A DNA stretch of 64,000 bases from Paenibacillus sp. CC-CFT747 (GTDB lineage: Bacteria > Bacillota > Bacilli > Paenibacillales > NBRC-103111), in assembly GCA_030323305.1 (NCBI GenBank), contig CP106741.1, positions 5,875,501 to 5,939,500 on the forward strand. The letters run 5' to 3'. Shown here piece by piece: positions 28,890-39,151 of the stretch. The translations under genes were made by a program, and so were the position numbers. The notes under the pieces are model-generated. The model worked only from the letters and a program-made list of their open reading frames with translations. It was not told where the DNA came from and ran no database searches. The first letter of the stretch is position 1. Each line of letters opens with the position of its first letter.

Positions 28890-29773
28890 TTAACCCTTGA
28901 CCGAGCCGATCAAGACTCCCTTGGCAAAATGTTTCTGAAGGAACGGATAGACGAGCAGAATGGGAATCGTGCCGACGACGATAACGGCGAGCTTGATGGA
29001 TTGCTCCGGCGGTTTGACGAAATTCGGGTCCATGTTGTTGAGGTCGCCTGCCGCCGCCTGGGAAAGGAGAACGATCTGGCGCAGCATGACCTGCAGAGGC
29101 CACTTGGACGGGTCGTTGATGTAGAGCAGAGCCGAGAAGAAATTGTTCCAATGGCCGACGGCATAGAACAGAGTGAAGGTAGCAAGCACCGGCATGGACA
29201 GCGGCAGAACGATTTTCCACAGCAGAGCGAGTTCGGTGCAGCCATCGATTTTGGCCGCTTCCTCAAGCTCGGGAGGAGCTCCTGAAAGAAATTTTTGACG
29301 ATGATCAGGTTGAACGCGCTGATGGCACCGGGCAGGATTAACGCCCAGAAGGAATCGAGCAGATGAAGCTCGCGGACCACAAGGTAGGTGGGAATCATCC
29401 CTCCGCCGAACAGCATCGAGAAGATGATCAGGTTAAGCAGCGTATTGCGGCCCATCAGTCCTTTGCGGGCCAGAGGATAGGCCATCGTCACCGTGAAGAG
29501 AAGGTTGACGATCGTCCCCACCACGGTTACATAGACGGAAACCCAGATGCTTCGGATGATCGTATCGGTCGAGAAGATAAATTTATAGGCCGCGAGGGAG
29601 AATGTCTCCGGAATCAGGAAGACAGCCCGCTTGGTCAGCTCCGCATCGGAGGCAAAGGAGCCTGCGATGACATAGAGAAAGGGAAGCACGGAAACGAGCG
29701 CAAACAAGCCGAGAAACAGATAGTTGGTCACATCGAACGCGACGCCTGCCGGGGTTTTGTATTGTTTGGCCAT
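28890..29773 (-). CDS. CUT1 carbohydrate ABC permease (LplC/YtcP type), one frameshift
   Basis: About 294 residues after repair, six membrane segments. The start at 29773 (MAKQYKTPAGVAFDVTNY) has AAAGGAGG upstream. It has the family sequence FLYVIAGSFASDAELTKRAVF, and the ATPase-contact EAA loop ELEEAAKIDGCTELALLWKI after repair. The break near 29272 (GGG on plus) falls exactly before the EAA loop. The C-terminus ends FLQKHFAKGVLIGSVKG, typical for the family. It pairs with the LplB-type permease upstream and the binding protein downstream. No ATPase gene is present; MsmX-type sharing is expected. Confidence 0.88.
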
Positions 29774-29835
29774 GGATGGTCTCCTCCTTTACGTTTGGAT
29801 GGATAGGATTAGGCAGGATAGTTGAGGGTCCGGCG

Positions 29836-30798
29836 TCAATACAAGCCCGACTGGCCGAAACGCTTGGCCAGCCAGTTGGAGCCGAACACGAGGATGACCC
29901 CCACCACCGCCTTGAACAAGCCGACCGCCGTGCTGTAGCTGAACGCCCCCTGGGTAATCCCCACCATGTACACGTAGGTATCGAACACCTCCGCCACTTC
30001 GCGGTTCAACGGGTTCAGCAGCAGGTAGATCTGCTCGAAGCCGTTGTCGAGAACATGGCCCATGCGCAGAATGAGCAGGATGACAATCGTGCTTCGGATG
30101 GAAGGCAGTGTAATGTGCCACGTCTGCTTCCAGCGGTTTGCTCCATCCATGATGGCGGCCTCGTACTGTTCCACGTCCACTCCCGCCAGGGCGGCGAGGA
30201 AGATGATCGTCCCCCAGCCGCATTCCTTCCAGATCGTCTGAATGATAATCATGGGCCGGAACCAGTCGGGACTGGAGAGGAAATCGATTTTGGTGCCGAT
30301 GTATTTGTTCAGCAGCTCGTTGATCACTCCGCCTTCCGTCGTTAGGAAGACATACGTCAAGCTCGCCACGATAACCATCGAGATAAAATGCGGAATGTAA
30401 ATCAGCGTTTGGATAGAGCGTTTGAAGATGGAGATCCGGACTTCGTTCAGAAGCAGAGCCAGGATGATCGGTGCCGGAAAGAAGAACAGCAGATTGTACA
30501 AGGAAAGCAGCAATGTATTGCGGAACAGCATGAAAAACTCGGGATTTTCAAAGAAAACACGGAAATGCTCGAAGCCGACCCACTCGCTTTTCCAGAAGCC
30601 GAGAAACGGCTGGTAATTCTGAAACGCGAGAAGCACGCCCCACATGGGCACGTATTTAAAAATGATAAAGTAGAGAACGCCCGGTGTCAGAAGCAAATAC
30701 ATCCATTTGTCCTTGCGCAGTCGCCCCAGCACACTTGGCCGGCGGACCGAAGTCTTATGCGAGATTTCCCTATGATGAGAAGCTGCTGCCTGCTTCAT
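29836..30798 (-). CDS. CUT1 carbohydrate ABC permease (LplB/YteP type)
   Basis: Intact, 320 residues, first gene of the second importer operon. The start at 30798 (MKQAAASHHREISHK) follows AGGTGAAGGG. Six membrane segments. The N-terminal YLLLTPGVLYFIIFKYVPMW and WVGFEHFRVFFENPEFF blocks and the EAA loop YEAAIMDGANRWKQTWHITL are all typical of LplB-like proteins. It forms the inner-membrane channel with the LplC-type partner. A fair sigma-A promoter lies upstream at 30843-30871. Confidence 0.92.
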   Translation of the reverse strand: MKQAAASHHREISHKTSVRRPSVLGRLRKDKWMYLLLTPGVLYFIIFKYVPMWGVLLAFQNYQPFLGFWKSEWVGFEHFRVFFENPEFFMLFRNTLLLSLYNLLFFFPAPIILALLLNEVRISIFKRSIQTLIYIPHFISMVIVASLTYVFLTTEGGVINELLNKYIGTKIDFLSSPDWFRPMIIIQTIWKECGWGTIIFLAALAGVDVEQYEAAIMDGANRWKQTWHITLPSIRSTIVILLILRMGHVLDNGFEQIYLLLNPLNREVAEVFDTYVYMVGITQGAFSYSTAVGLFKAVVGVILVFGSNWLAKRFGQSGLY

Positions 30799-30842
30799 CC
30801 CTTCACCTCCAAGTGATTGCCGCCTTTGCGGTGTTAGCCCTG

Positions 30843-30871
30843 ATTATGCCGCCGCTTTGTTTTTCCCGCAA
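30843..30871 (-). promoter_or_regulatory. Candidate sigma-A promoter of the second importer operon
   Basis: Minus strand TTGCGG, 17-base spacer, CATAAT; about 45 bases before the LplB-type start. Fits consensus at four and five positions. Sequence-only prediction. Confidence 0.5.
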
Positions 30872-30946
30872 TTGGATATTCTTGACGGCTCCCGCCCCGC
30901 CTGGAATGGCATCCGTTCAATAAAGTGCAAACCCGGCAAAAGGAGT

Positions 30947-30981
30947 GAAAGCCCTTTCTCCAGTGCGGGAGACGGGCTTTC
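30947..30981 (-). terminator. Terminator-like hairpin after GH42 gene
   Basis: Minus-strand stem GAAAGCCC / GGGCTTTC with inner TCTCC/GGAGA pairing and a short downstream CTCCTTTTG, 20 bases after the beta-galactosidase stop. Confidence 0.6.
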
Positions 30982-31001
30982 CTCAGCATTTCTATTCCTT
31001 T

Positions 31002-32986
31002 TTACGCAAGGCGGACGACCCTGTACTCGTAACGCCCTACCTCCAGCCGGCCCGGCGCGATCGCCGCTCCGTTCAACGCATCCACTGCCTCCGAAGGAAG
31101 AGTTACGGCCCCTCCCTGTCCGTCCATATTGATGACGAACCAGACGTCCCCGTCTTCTCCTCTTCTTGGAGCGACGATCGTCCCCGGGGAGACATCGGTC
31201 CGCAGGGTGACCTGAGCCTCCCGGGCATAATGGTCGACGAGCTTCCTCAGAAGCATGTCGCCCTCCGCGCCTTCCGGCATGGACCCGAGCAGGACGATTT
31301 TACCTTTGCCGTGCTTGCGCTCGGTAAGAAAGGAAAGGCCCGGCGTGAGTCCCTGCTCCACGATCCCCGCCGACTGGGCCTCAAGAGGCCGGAAGACGGC
31401 GCTCCACAGCGAGAGAGGAGCGGATACGCCAAACGCCTGCCCGACCGAACCGGTCCCTTCCATGGGATAGGTAAAGACGGTCTCTACGCCGGCCAACGCC
31501 TCCAACGGGCCAAGGGCGCTGTCGGTAGGAACGGTATGCTCCTCCGTACGTCCGCCGGAAAGAGGACCGACGACCCATATCCCTCCCTCTTCCACCATTC
31601 TCATGGCACGCTCCGTCAATTCGGGAGACACATAAGGTAGGAAGGGGGTGAACAACAGCTTGTAGCCCTCGAGCTCCCCTCCTTCGGGGACAAGGTCCCG
31701 GTGAATGCCCATCGCGAGCAGTCTTTCATAGAAGCCGGTCATCAGCCCCCGGTGATTCAGCTTCCGGTGGGGCTCCGTCTTGAGGAACGCCTTGGCCCTG
31801 TCCGAATAGGTGACGGCCGTCTCCGCCTGCACAGGACGGGTGCCGAGAATAACTTCCTCGATAGCCTGACGGGCTTCCTCCACCTCCCGCACATTGGCGT
31901 AGCCGACCGTCGGCTGGCCCCACGCGCTCAGCACCGACCCGTGCGGCTGCTCGCAGCCGGAGCGTTGCTGCCTCCACAGCCAATAGCAGAACGCTTCCGC
32001 GCCGAGCGCATAAGCCGCCACAGCCTCCGCCTTAAGGTAGCCGTTCGGATGCGGGGACGCGTAGCTCTCAAGCGATGCGGCATAGGACGGGCTGGTTTCC
32101 ATAATCCAGTAATCCCTTCCCTTCTTGAAGTTGCGCCACAGGTCGCAGTTGATCAGATAGGCCGGAAGGTTGTCCGAAGTGGCGTACGTATCGAAGGACG
32201 CAAAATCCAGATTCCGGAACAGCCTTTCGTTATCCACGTGGAAGGCCACACTGCTGTTATGGGTGATGGGGGCGTCCGAATGAAGACGGATGACAGCCGC
32301 CTGCTCGTCTGAGAATTCGGCTATTTTCTCCATGGAGAAGAGCTGGTACATCGTGCTGAGCGAGGAGTTGTGCAGGAACGGCGCCGGTCCGGGCTGGGGA
32401 ACCTGCTCGAAGGCCTCGTACCGTTCGCTCCAGATTTGGGCCCCCAAGCGTCATTAAGCCTTTCCACCGTGCCGTATCGTTTCTCCAGCCACCGGTGCCA
32501 TTCGCCAAGGCACGTCGCGCACATGCACTCCGACACGTGAGCCTTGAATTCGTTGTCGATCTGCCAGCCGACGAGGCCCTGCTGCCTGCCTACCGCCTTC
32601 GCGATCTGCTCCGTGATCAAGGCCGCCTTCTCCCGGAAAACGGGATGGTTCGTGCAGGCATGCTGACGGGACCCGTGTCCCATCACCCTGCCCTCGCGGT
32701 CCACATACATCCTCTCCGGATGGCCGTGGGTATACCAAATCGGCGGCGTGGGGGTCGGGGTGCACATCACCGTATCGATCCCGTTCTCCTTCAGCCATCC
32801 GATAACTTTGACGAACAGGCTGAGGTCGAACTGCCCTTCCTTCGGCTCCATCGTCGACCAGGCGAATTCCCCGATCCGCGCCACATTGATGCCCGCTTCC
32901 TTCATCATCCGGATGTCCTGCCTCAGCACCTCTTCTTCCCACAGCTCGGGATACCAGGCTGCCCCATGATACAATTTACCGCTCAT
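31002..32986 (-). CDS. yesZ: Beta-galactosidase GH42 (YesZ-like), one frameshift
   Basis: Cytosolic beta-galactosidase that trims galactan side chains of rhamnogalacturonan I. About 661 residues after repair, close to Bacillus YesZ. The start at 32986 (MSGKLYHGAAWYPELW) has GGAGGGG upstream. TIM barrel with the acid/base in GLVGWQIDNEFKAH (Glu146) and the nucleophile in YWIMETSPS. A zinc-like Cys cluster CMCATC follows the acid/base. Trimerisation and beta domains follow in the C-terminal third. The frame breaks near 32443 in CCCCC (plus); one base gives LNDAWGAQIWSERYEAF. No signal peptide. Last gene of the yesMNOPQR-yesZ unit. Confidence 0.92.
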
Positions 32987-33086
32987 TCTAACCCCTCCGT
33001 TAGTCGAATAGACTGCACAAAAATCCCGCCATTTGGCCGATCGTCCACCGATCGCCAAATGAAACGGGATTCCCCTTGCTTTGCTC

Positions 33087-34151
33087 TTAACACCCGTTTC
33101 CGAACCGGTTCTGGGTGGAGTTCAGCACTTCTGCCAGAAAAACAAGCGCCAAGCCCTGTCCCCATCCCTGAATGCGTTTATCCGGTACTCCCTTATAGCC
33201 GTCCGCGTCCTTCATAACGGCCGTACCGGCGGAAACTCCCGTAACGGTTCCGTCTGCGGTAATGCGGGAAAGGATGCCGTTAATGGATTTCTGCGTGTAT
33301 TTGTTGTAGAGCCTTCCCCGCGTAAGCAGGGCAGCCGCAATGCCGGCCGAGCCGGACGTCTCGAGCGGCGCCGACGGGTCCGTGAGCACCGTGTGCCACA
33401 GGCCCGAATCATCCTGAAGGCGGACAAGAGCGCTTAGCTGGTCGCGAAGCGACCCGTCGATAATCATAAACGACGGATGCGTGACGGGAATAAGCTGTAA
33501 CGCCCGGGCCATCGTCAAGGCTGCCCAAGAGTTGCCCCGCGCCCAATAAATGCCCGACATGTGATTCTGGGCAAGGTTGTCCCACCCGTGATAATACAGA
33601 TTCGTCACCGGATCCTGCAGGACGTTCTCATGCCCGTGGTACTGCTTCAGTCCGTCCTCAAAGTAATCCTCCCGGTTAAGGAGGGCCCCGATTCGCAGCA
33701 GGAAGTAGCCAGCCATGAACATCGTGTCAACCCAGGCCTGCTCTGGAAAATTATACGATTCCGAGTTTACCGTATGCTGGAAAATCCCGTCCCCGAACCG
33801 CTCGGCCTCATGGGTCAAATATTCCGCCATTTCGGTAGCCGTGGCGAGGTATTTCTCGTCCCTCGTCACCTCATAGAGCGTAAGCAGAGCGTGACCGATG
33901 GACACCCCGTTAACGGACAGCTTGGGAAGGCCGTCCTCCATGTTCTCGTCCACCCAGGCCTTCAAGCCGTTCAGGTATTCTTCTTTCCCCGTGGCCGCAT
34001 AGGCTTCGCACACTCCGTAGAAAGCGACCCCGCCGGGCCAATCCCAGCTAAAGTCCATCCGGTACGTGCGCTCCACCACCCGGTCGATGGCGGAACGGAT
34101 TTCCTGTTCGTCAAAAACTAGCTTAGGCATCTCTTCGTTATCTCCTCTCAT
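33087..34151 (-). CDS. yesR: Unsaturated rhamnogalacturonyl hydrolase GH105 (YesR/YteR)
   Basis: Intact, 354 residues. It releases the unsaturated galacturonic acid from the non-reducing end of lyase products in the cytosol. Alpha/alpha barrel with FSWDWPGGVAFYGVCEAYAA, PEQAWVDTMFMAGYFLLR (the Asp is the likely catalytic residue), IYWARGNSWAALTMARAL, GLWHTVLTDPSAPLETSGSA and IQGWGQGLALVFLAEV. Start at 34151 follows AAGGG and overlaps nothing; ATG 34130 (MPKLVFDEQ) with AGGAG further upstream is an alternative. It lies five bases from the yesQ stop. Confidence 0.93.
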   Translation of the reverse strand: MRGDNEEMPKLVFDEQEIRSAIDRVVERTYRMDFSWDWPGGVAFYGVCEAYAATGKEEYLNGLKAWVDENMEDGLPKLSVNGVSIGHALLTLYEVTRDEKYLATATEMAEYLTHEAERFGDGIFQHTVNSESYNFPEQAWVDTMFMAGYFLLRIGALLNREDYFEDGLKQYHGHENVLQDPVTNLYYHGWDNLAQNHMSGIYWARGNSWAALTMARALQLIPVTHPSFMIIDGSLRDQLSALVRLQDDSGLWHTVLTDPSAPLETSGSAGIAAALLTRGRLYNKYTQKSINGILSRITADGTVTGVSAGTAVMKDADGYKGVPDKRIQGWGQGLALVFLAEVLNSTQNRFGNGC

Positions 34152-34155
34152 GCGG

Positions 34156-35049
34156 TTATCCCTTCAATCCGCTGGTGCTGATTCCTTCTACGATATAACG
34201 CTGGAAGACAAAGAATACGATGAAGATCGGAACCAGGGACAGCGACGCCATGGCGAACATTCCGCCCCAGTTGTTGAGCGATTCCCCGTCCAGGAACAGC
34301 TTCAGGGCAAGCGAGACCGGATAGAGCTCCGGCTTGTTCAAGTACAGCAGTGGATTGATGAAATCATCCCATCTCCAGTAGAAGGAGAAGATGGTGGCGG
34401 TAATCAGCGCCGGGACAATCAACGGCACAATTACCCGGAAAAAGATGCCGTATTTGCTGCAGCCGTCCATCTTGGCGGCCTCGTCCAGCTCGGCCGGCAC
34501 CGTCCGGATAAACTGCATGATCAGGAAGATGAAGAACGGAACCGCGAAAAACTGCGGCACGATGACCGGCTTGAACGAAGACAGCCAGCCCATCTTCGAG
34601 AACATAACGTATTGGGGAATGATCGTCACGTCATGCGGCAGCATCATCGTCATCATCATGCAGGAGAACCAGAACCCCTTGCCCTTGAACGGAATCCGGG
34701 CGAAGGCGTAGGCGACAAGGGCGGAAGAGACCACCGCTCCGATCGTCGAAACCGTCACAATAAAGAAAGAGTTCCGGAAGAAGGTGGAGAAGGAATTCCC
34801 GGCGAAGCCCCGCCAGCCGCTGGCGTAGTTCTCCCACGCAAGCCTCGAGGGGATCAGGCTGTAAGCATGGGTAAAGATTTCATCGTTCGGTTTAAGCGAG
34901 CTGGTCAGAAGCCATAGAATCGGGTAGATCATGAACAGAGCCAAGCCGCCAATAAGGAGATGATACACAACGGGCTTCCACGCATGGCGGAATGTCCGGG
35001 AAGAAGCCGCCTGGGACGGCGGGTTGATCACAAGCTTGCCGGCTGCCAT
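34156..35049 (-). CDS. yesQ: Rhamnogalacturonide ABC permease YesQ
   Basis: Intact, 297 residues, six membrane segments. The start at 35049 ([13 protein letters not shown]) has AAAGGAGG upstream; the longer in-frame extension has no ribosome site. Typical MalG-type protein: [20 protein letters not shown] near the N-terminus, and the EAA loop [20 protein letters not shown]. The C-terminus is [16 protein letters not shown]. It forms the channel with YesP for oligomers bound by YesO. Confidence 0.92.
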   Translation of the reverse strand: MAAGKLVINPPSQAASSRTFRHAWKPVVYHLLIGGLALFMIYPILWLLTSSLKPNDEIFTHAYSLIPSRLAWENYASGWRGFAGNSFSTFFRNSFFIVTVSTIGAVVSSALVAYAFARIPFKGKGFWFSCMMMTMMLPHDVTIIPQYVMFSKMGWLSSFKPVIVPQFFAVPFFIFLIMQFIRTVPAELDEAAKMDGCSKYGIFFRVIVPLIVPALITATIFSFYWRWDDFINPLLYLNKPELYPVSLALKLFLDGESLNNWGGMFAMASLSLVPIFIVFFVFQRYIVEGISTSGLKG

Positions 35050-35050
35050 G

Positions 35051-35953
35051 TTAGCGGCCTCCTTTCGTTTCATAATGAACCCAGTATTTGGAGGTCTGGA
35101 AGAGCACAAGCGCAATCAATCCGATCAGAATGAGCATGACCCAAGCCATGGCGGAGGCGTAGCCCATTTCATAAAATTGGAACGCCCGGCGGTACAGGTA
35201 GAGCGAATAAAGCAGCGTACTGTCGAGCGGTCCGCCCTCTCCCCGGGAGATAATGTAAGCGGGCGTAAAGGTCATGAAGGCGGAAATCGTCTGCATGATC
35301 AGATTGAAAAGTATGATCGGGCTGAGAAGCGGAAGCGTGATCTGAAAAAACTTCCGGACCCCGCCGGCCCCATCGACACTCGCCGCCTCGTAATAGGAGG
35401 CGGGGATATTCTTCAGCCCGGCCAGGAAGATCAGCATGGAGGAGCCGAACTGCCAGACCGAAAGCGCGATCAGCGTCCAGATCGCAGAACCGGGGCTGCC
35501 GATCCAGGAGACCTCCGTGTGGATGCCGATCAAGCCGAGCGCCGAGTTCAGCAGTCCCTTGTCTCCGAAAATCTGGGTCCACATGATGGACACCGCTACA
35601 CTTCCTCCGATAAGAGACGGAAGGTAGTAGGCCGACCGGTAAAGGCCGATTCCCTTTACCGCTTTGTTCAGCATCATGGCCACAGCCAGTGCGAAGGCGA
35701 GCCGGAGGGGAACGCTGCCCAGAACATACGTAAAGGTGACTTGAATCGACTTCCAGTACTTGTCGTCGCCTGTGAACATCTTGTCGTAATTGTCGAACCC
35801 GATCCATCTCGGGGCTTCGAACAGGTTGTAATCCGTAAACGAATAATAAAGCGACGAGAAGATCGGATAGACCGTAAAGATGAGAAACCCTAGAATAAAC
35901 GGGGAGGCAAAAACATACCCGACCAGGTTGTCGTTCTCCCGAAGCTTTGTCAT
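35051..35953 (-). CDS. yesP: Rhamnogalacturonide ABC permease YesP
   Basis: Intact, 300 residues, MalF-type permease. The start at 35953 ([17 protein letters not shown]) follows AAAGGGG; the upstream in-frame ATG lacks a site. Visible: [35 protein letters not shown], and the EAA loop [20 protein letters not shown]. It ends one base before the yesQ start codon, so the two are translationally coupled. It follows yesO after a long stem-loop. Confidence 0.92.
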   Translation of the reverse strand: MTKLRENDNLVGYVFASPFILGFLIFTVYPIFSSLYYSFTDYNLFEAPRWIGFDNYDKMFTGDDKYWKSIQVTFTYVLGSVPLRLAFALAVAMMLNKAVKGIGLYRSAYYLPSLIGGSVAVSIMWTQIFGDKGLLNSALGLIGIHTEVSWIGSPGSAIWTLIALSVWQFGSSMLIFLAGLKNIPASYYEAASVDGAGGVRKFFQITLPLLSPIILFNLIMQTISAFMTFTPAYIISRGEGGPLDSTLLYSLYLYRRAFQFYEMGYASAMAWVMLILIGLIALVLFQTSKYWVHYETKGGR

Positions 35954-36076
35954 GGCGCTCAACCCCTTTCTTTCCTTAAGTGTAAACCGCCGCCCCCATG
36001 GAAGAAGGCAAAAAACCGTCATTTTTGTTCAAATAGCCGAGGCTCAGCCAAGCCGCTTGCTCCCTGCCCGCATGAG

Positions 36077-36138
36077 AAAAAGCTCCCTGGAACAGGAACC
36101 GCCTGAAGGCACTTCCGGTCATTCCAAAGGAGCTTTTT
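36077..36138 (-). terminator. Long stem-loop between yesO and yesP
   Basis: Perfect 10-bp outer arms (AAAAAGCTCC / GGAGCTTTTT) enclose a 42-base loop with inner ACCG/CGGT and GGAA/TTCC pairing. On the minus strand it ends in TTTTTCTCATG. It starts eight bases after the yesO stop. Likely partial terminator setting receptor above permease levels. Confidence 0.65.
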
Positions 36139-36145
36139 GTAAGGT

Positions 36146-37473
36146 TTATTTTTTGTTCTTCGCGAGAATGGCGTTCGCTTCCTTGCGGAATTTGGCGGCG
36201 CCTTCCTCTACGGAAATCTTCTTGTACAGAATTTGCTCCACGGTATCCTTCAAGAGCTTATCCACTTCCACCGCCCCTACCGGGTTAGGAGGATCCATCG
36301 GGGAGCTGTTCTTCTCGGCCCAGGAGACATATTCGAATACTTTCTTCTGCTCCGGGGTCAGATCCGGCATAAGCGCTTCTTTGACCTTGGAGGAGACGGG
36401 CACCCCGCGCTCCCCTTTAATGATTTTGTTCGCCTCGATATCGTTCAGGAAGAAATCGATGAACTTCGCCGCCTCTTCCTTCTGCTTGGAGGATTTGGCT
36501 ACAGAGAAATACATACTCGGCTTCAGGAAGAGAGCCTTGTTCTGGCTCCAGCCCGGTACCGGAACGAGGTCCACCGGTCGTTTAGCCGCTGCCGCTTCCA
36601 GAATGTACTGGTTGGACCAGCCGTTCGACGAAGCGGCGTTCCCCATAACCAGCTCGCTGTCTTCCGGCGTCCCCTTCTTCTGGGAAAGCTTATCCAGAGG
36701 GAGCAGGTATCCGGAATCGTACCACTTTTTGTACATGGTATAGAATTCCACGAACGGCTTGTCGTCGGAGTAACCGAGGAAGTGCCGTCGGCGGCGTACA
36801 TTTTCTGCCCTTGTCCTCTCAGGTAGAAAGGAAAGTATACGTCATGACGAAGGTCCGCCGCGATCATTTTCCCTTTGGCTTTCAGCTTGGCGCCGATCTC
36901 TTCCCAATCCGCGAACGTCCAGTCCTGCTTAAGCGTTACCCCCGCATCCTTAAGCATTTGCGGGTCCACGGTAGCCTGCAGGGCATTGGAGCCGAGGTTC
37001 AGGGCCACCAGCTTTCCGTCTACCTTGCCGCCCGATAGGCTGTTCTCGTTGATGTCCCCGGTGTGGATCGTCCCCTTCTTGATATAGGGATCGAGATCCT
37101 CCAGCTGCCCTCTTCCCCCGTATTGGGTCAGGTAGGAAATGTCCATCTGGATGACGTCGGGCAGTCCGCCTGCCGCCGCCTGCGGAGCCAGCTTCTTCCA
37201 ATAATCATCGAACGCCGCGTATTCCGTTTCGATTTTGACATTCGGGTTCTTCTTCATGTACAGATCAATGACTTTAAGCGTATAGTCGTGGCGGGACTGT
37301 CCTCCCCACCAGGCGACGCGGAGCGTGACCGGATCCTTGCTGCTTCCCGACGTTGCGGCCGGTGTTGACCCGGACGTGGAACCGGAAGATGAGCCGGCGC
37401 CCCCGCCGCACGCGGTTAACAGCAGGGCTGCGGACAAGGCTGAAGATAATGCTGCGGTAATCGCTTTTTTCAA
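36146..37473 (-). CDS. yesO: Rhamnogalacturonide-binding lipoprotein YesO, one frameshift
   Basis: About 442 residues after repair. A TTG start at 37473 follows GGGGAGG. Lipobox LLTACGG (Cys 22), then a Gly/Ser/Thr linker and a family-1 binding fold: VTLRVAWWGGQSRHDYTLKV, ETEYAAFDDYWKKLAPQAA, ADLRHDVYFPFYLRGQGQK, and EEAAKFIDFFLNDIEANKI. The frame breaks near 36778; one base gives DGTSLGYSDDKPFVEFYTM. It heads the importer after yesMN and is the receptor for oligomers released by the PL11 lyase, by analogy with Bacillus. Confidence 0.9.
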
Positions 37474-37579
37474 TGAAACTACCTCCCCGATCGGATTCGC
37501 TCTCTAATGATAAGGCTTACATCTGTTATTATCCGTCAGAAAGGCGTTTCCCGTTAATCCAAAATACCGACCTCGTTGT

Positions 37580-39146
37580 TTAAAAAGCAGAGGTATCGGA
37601 CGATTTAAGATACTCCGAGGGAGTACTTCCCGTATATTTCTTGAACACCTGGGAAAAGTACTGGGGATTGTCCCCAAAGCCGAGGCGTTCGGCCAGCTCA
37701 AAGATTTTCAGGTCCTTCTCTTCCGCCATCCATTCCGTGGCTTGGCGAATTCTCGCTTTCATGACATAGTTGGAGAACTTCTCCCCCGTCTCCTTCTTGA
37801 ACAGCTTGCCAAGATAATCGGCGTTCATATACAGCATTTCATGAGCGACCCAGTTAAGCGACAGCTCCTGGTTGCCCAGGTGCTCATGGATGACCTCGAT
37901 GGCCCGCCGGATCACCGCGCTGTGCTTCCGGACCTGATTCTCGTAAAACTTCTCGGTCAGCTCCTCGACTGTTTTCTCCAGAAACGCCCCGACGGCCTGC
38001 AGCGTTGTCATCTCGACAAGCTGAGAAATGCGGCGGTAATACTCCCCATTTGGTCGGGCTCGCAGTGCCGGATGATCGAGACGAACTGTTGAATGACATA
38101 GGATTTTGTGACCGCTATGTCCAGCTGTGCCTCCTTAAGCCCATCCAGCAGGGCGGTCAGCGCGGCTTCGGCTTCCTCCCGGTGCCCGGACTTTACCGCC
38201 ATCGGTAGCCGCTCTTCGTCGAACACGAACTCCCGTGCCGGCTCTGCCGGAAGCGGAGCGGTATCTTTGCGGGTAATGAGGCTGCCTTCTTCCAGATAGA
38301 AGCGATAGGTCAGGCACTGAAGCGTTTCCTTGTACAGGCTTCGGGCGTTCGTGAGGCGATCCGGCTCGCTTAAGGCGATCGTCGGGTCTTTTTTGTAATA
38401 GCTCTGAAAGATATCCCGGATTTCGTAGATGCGTTCGTGAAGCTTCCCTTCCCCGTCCCCTTCCCCATCTTCCAGAAGGATAAGCACGTGGTCGCCTATC
38501 GTGGTGCTTAATAAGGGATGGTCGAGCAGATCATACGCGATATTCTTGATGGCAAAAAGGTGCTCGTATTCGAAGCTTCCTCCAGCTGAAAGAGCAGGAG
38601 ACGGACCCGGTAATCGGGGCCAAGGCCGAAAAGCTTCCGGTACTCCTCCCAGTCGCGGGTTCCGTAGGTTTTGTTGGTAACGAACTCTTTAAGAAACTGT
38701 TCCTTCACATGAGGCTTGACCTTCTCCAGCTCTTCCTTCATCGACTCGACGAAGGTCTCCTTCTGCCGCTCCTGATCGAGCTCTCGGGTCACCTCAGCCA
38801 GCGTGCTTCCGATCTTCTCCTCATTGGTCGGCTTAAGCAGGTAATGCTTAACCCCGAACTGCATCGCCCGGCTCGCGTAATCAAATTCACCGAAGCCCGA
38901 TAGAAGAATGAAGCGGATTTCCGGATAATCCGCATGAACCCTCTCGACCAGCTGGAGCCCATCCATGCCGGGCATGCGGATATCGCTGATGACAATATCG
39001 GGCGGAGCTTCGGAAATCCTCTTCATGGCCTCGATGCCATTGCGGGCGGTCCCGGCCAGCTCGGTGCCGTAGGAAGCCCAATCCACCATGCTGGAAATTC
39101 CTTCGAGAATGATCCGTTCGTCATCCACCAGAAGCACTTTGTACAT
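37580..39146 (-). CDS. yesN: Response regulator YesN (REC plus AraC helix-turn-helix), two frameshifts
   Basis: About 522 residues after repair, longer than Bacillus YesN because of a middle domain. REC domain (1-120) with acidic pair VLLVDDERIIL, phospho-Asp in PDIVISDIRMPGMDG, and Lys in HYLLKPTNEEK. The middle (about 130-400) is a YesN-family linker. The C-terminal AraC domain shows MNADYLGKLFKKETGEKFSN and GFGDNPQYFSQVFKKYTG. Breaks lie near 38573 and 38045 (CCCC, plus strand). The start at 39146 is five bases from the yesM stop. Phosphorylated by YesM, it should activate yesOPQR. Confidence 0.9.
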
Positions 39147-39151
39147 GCCGG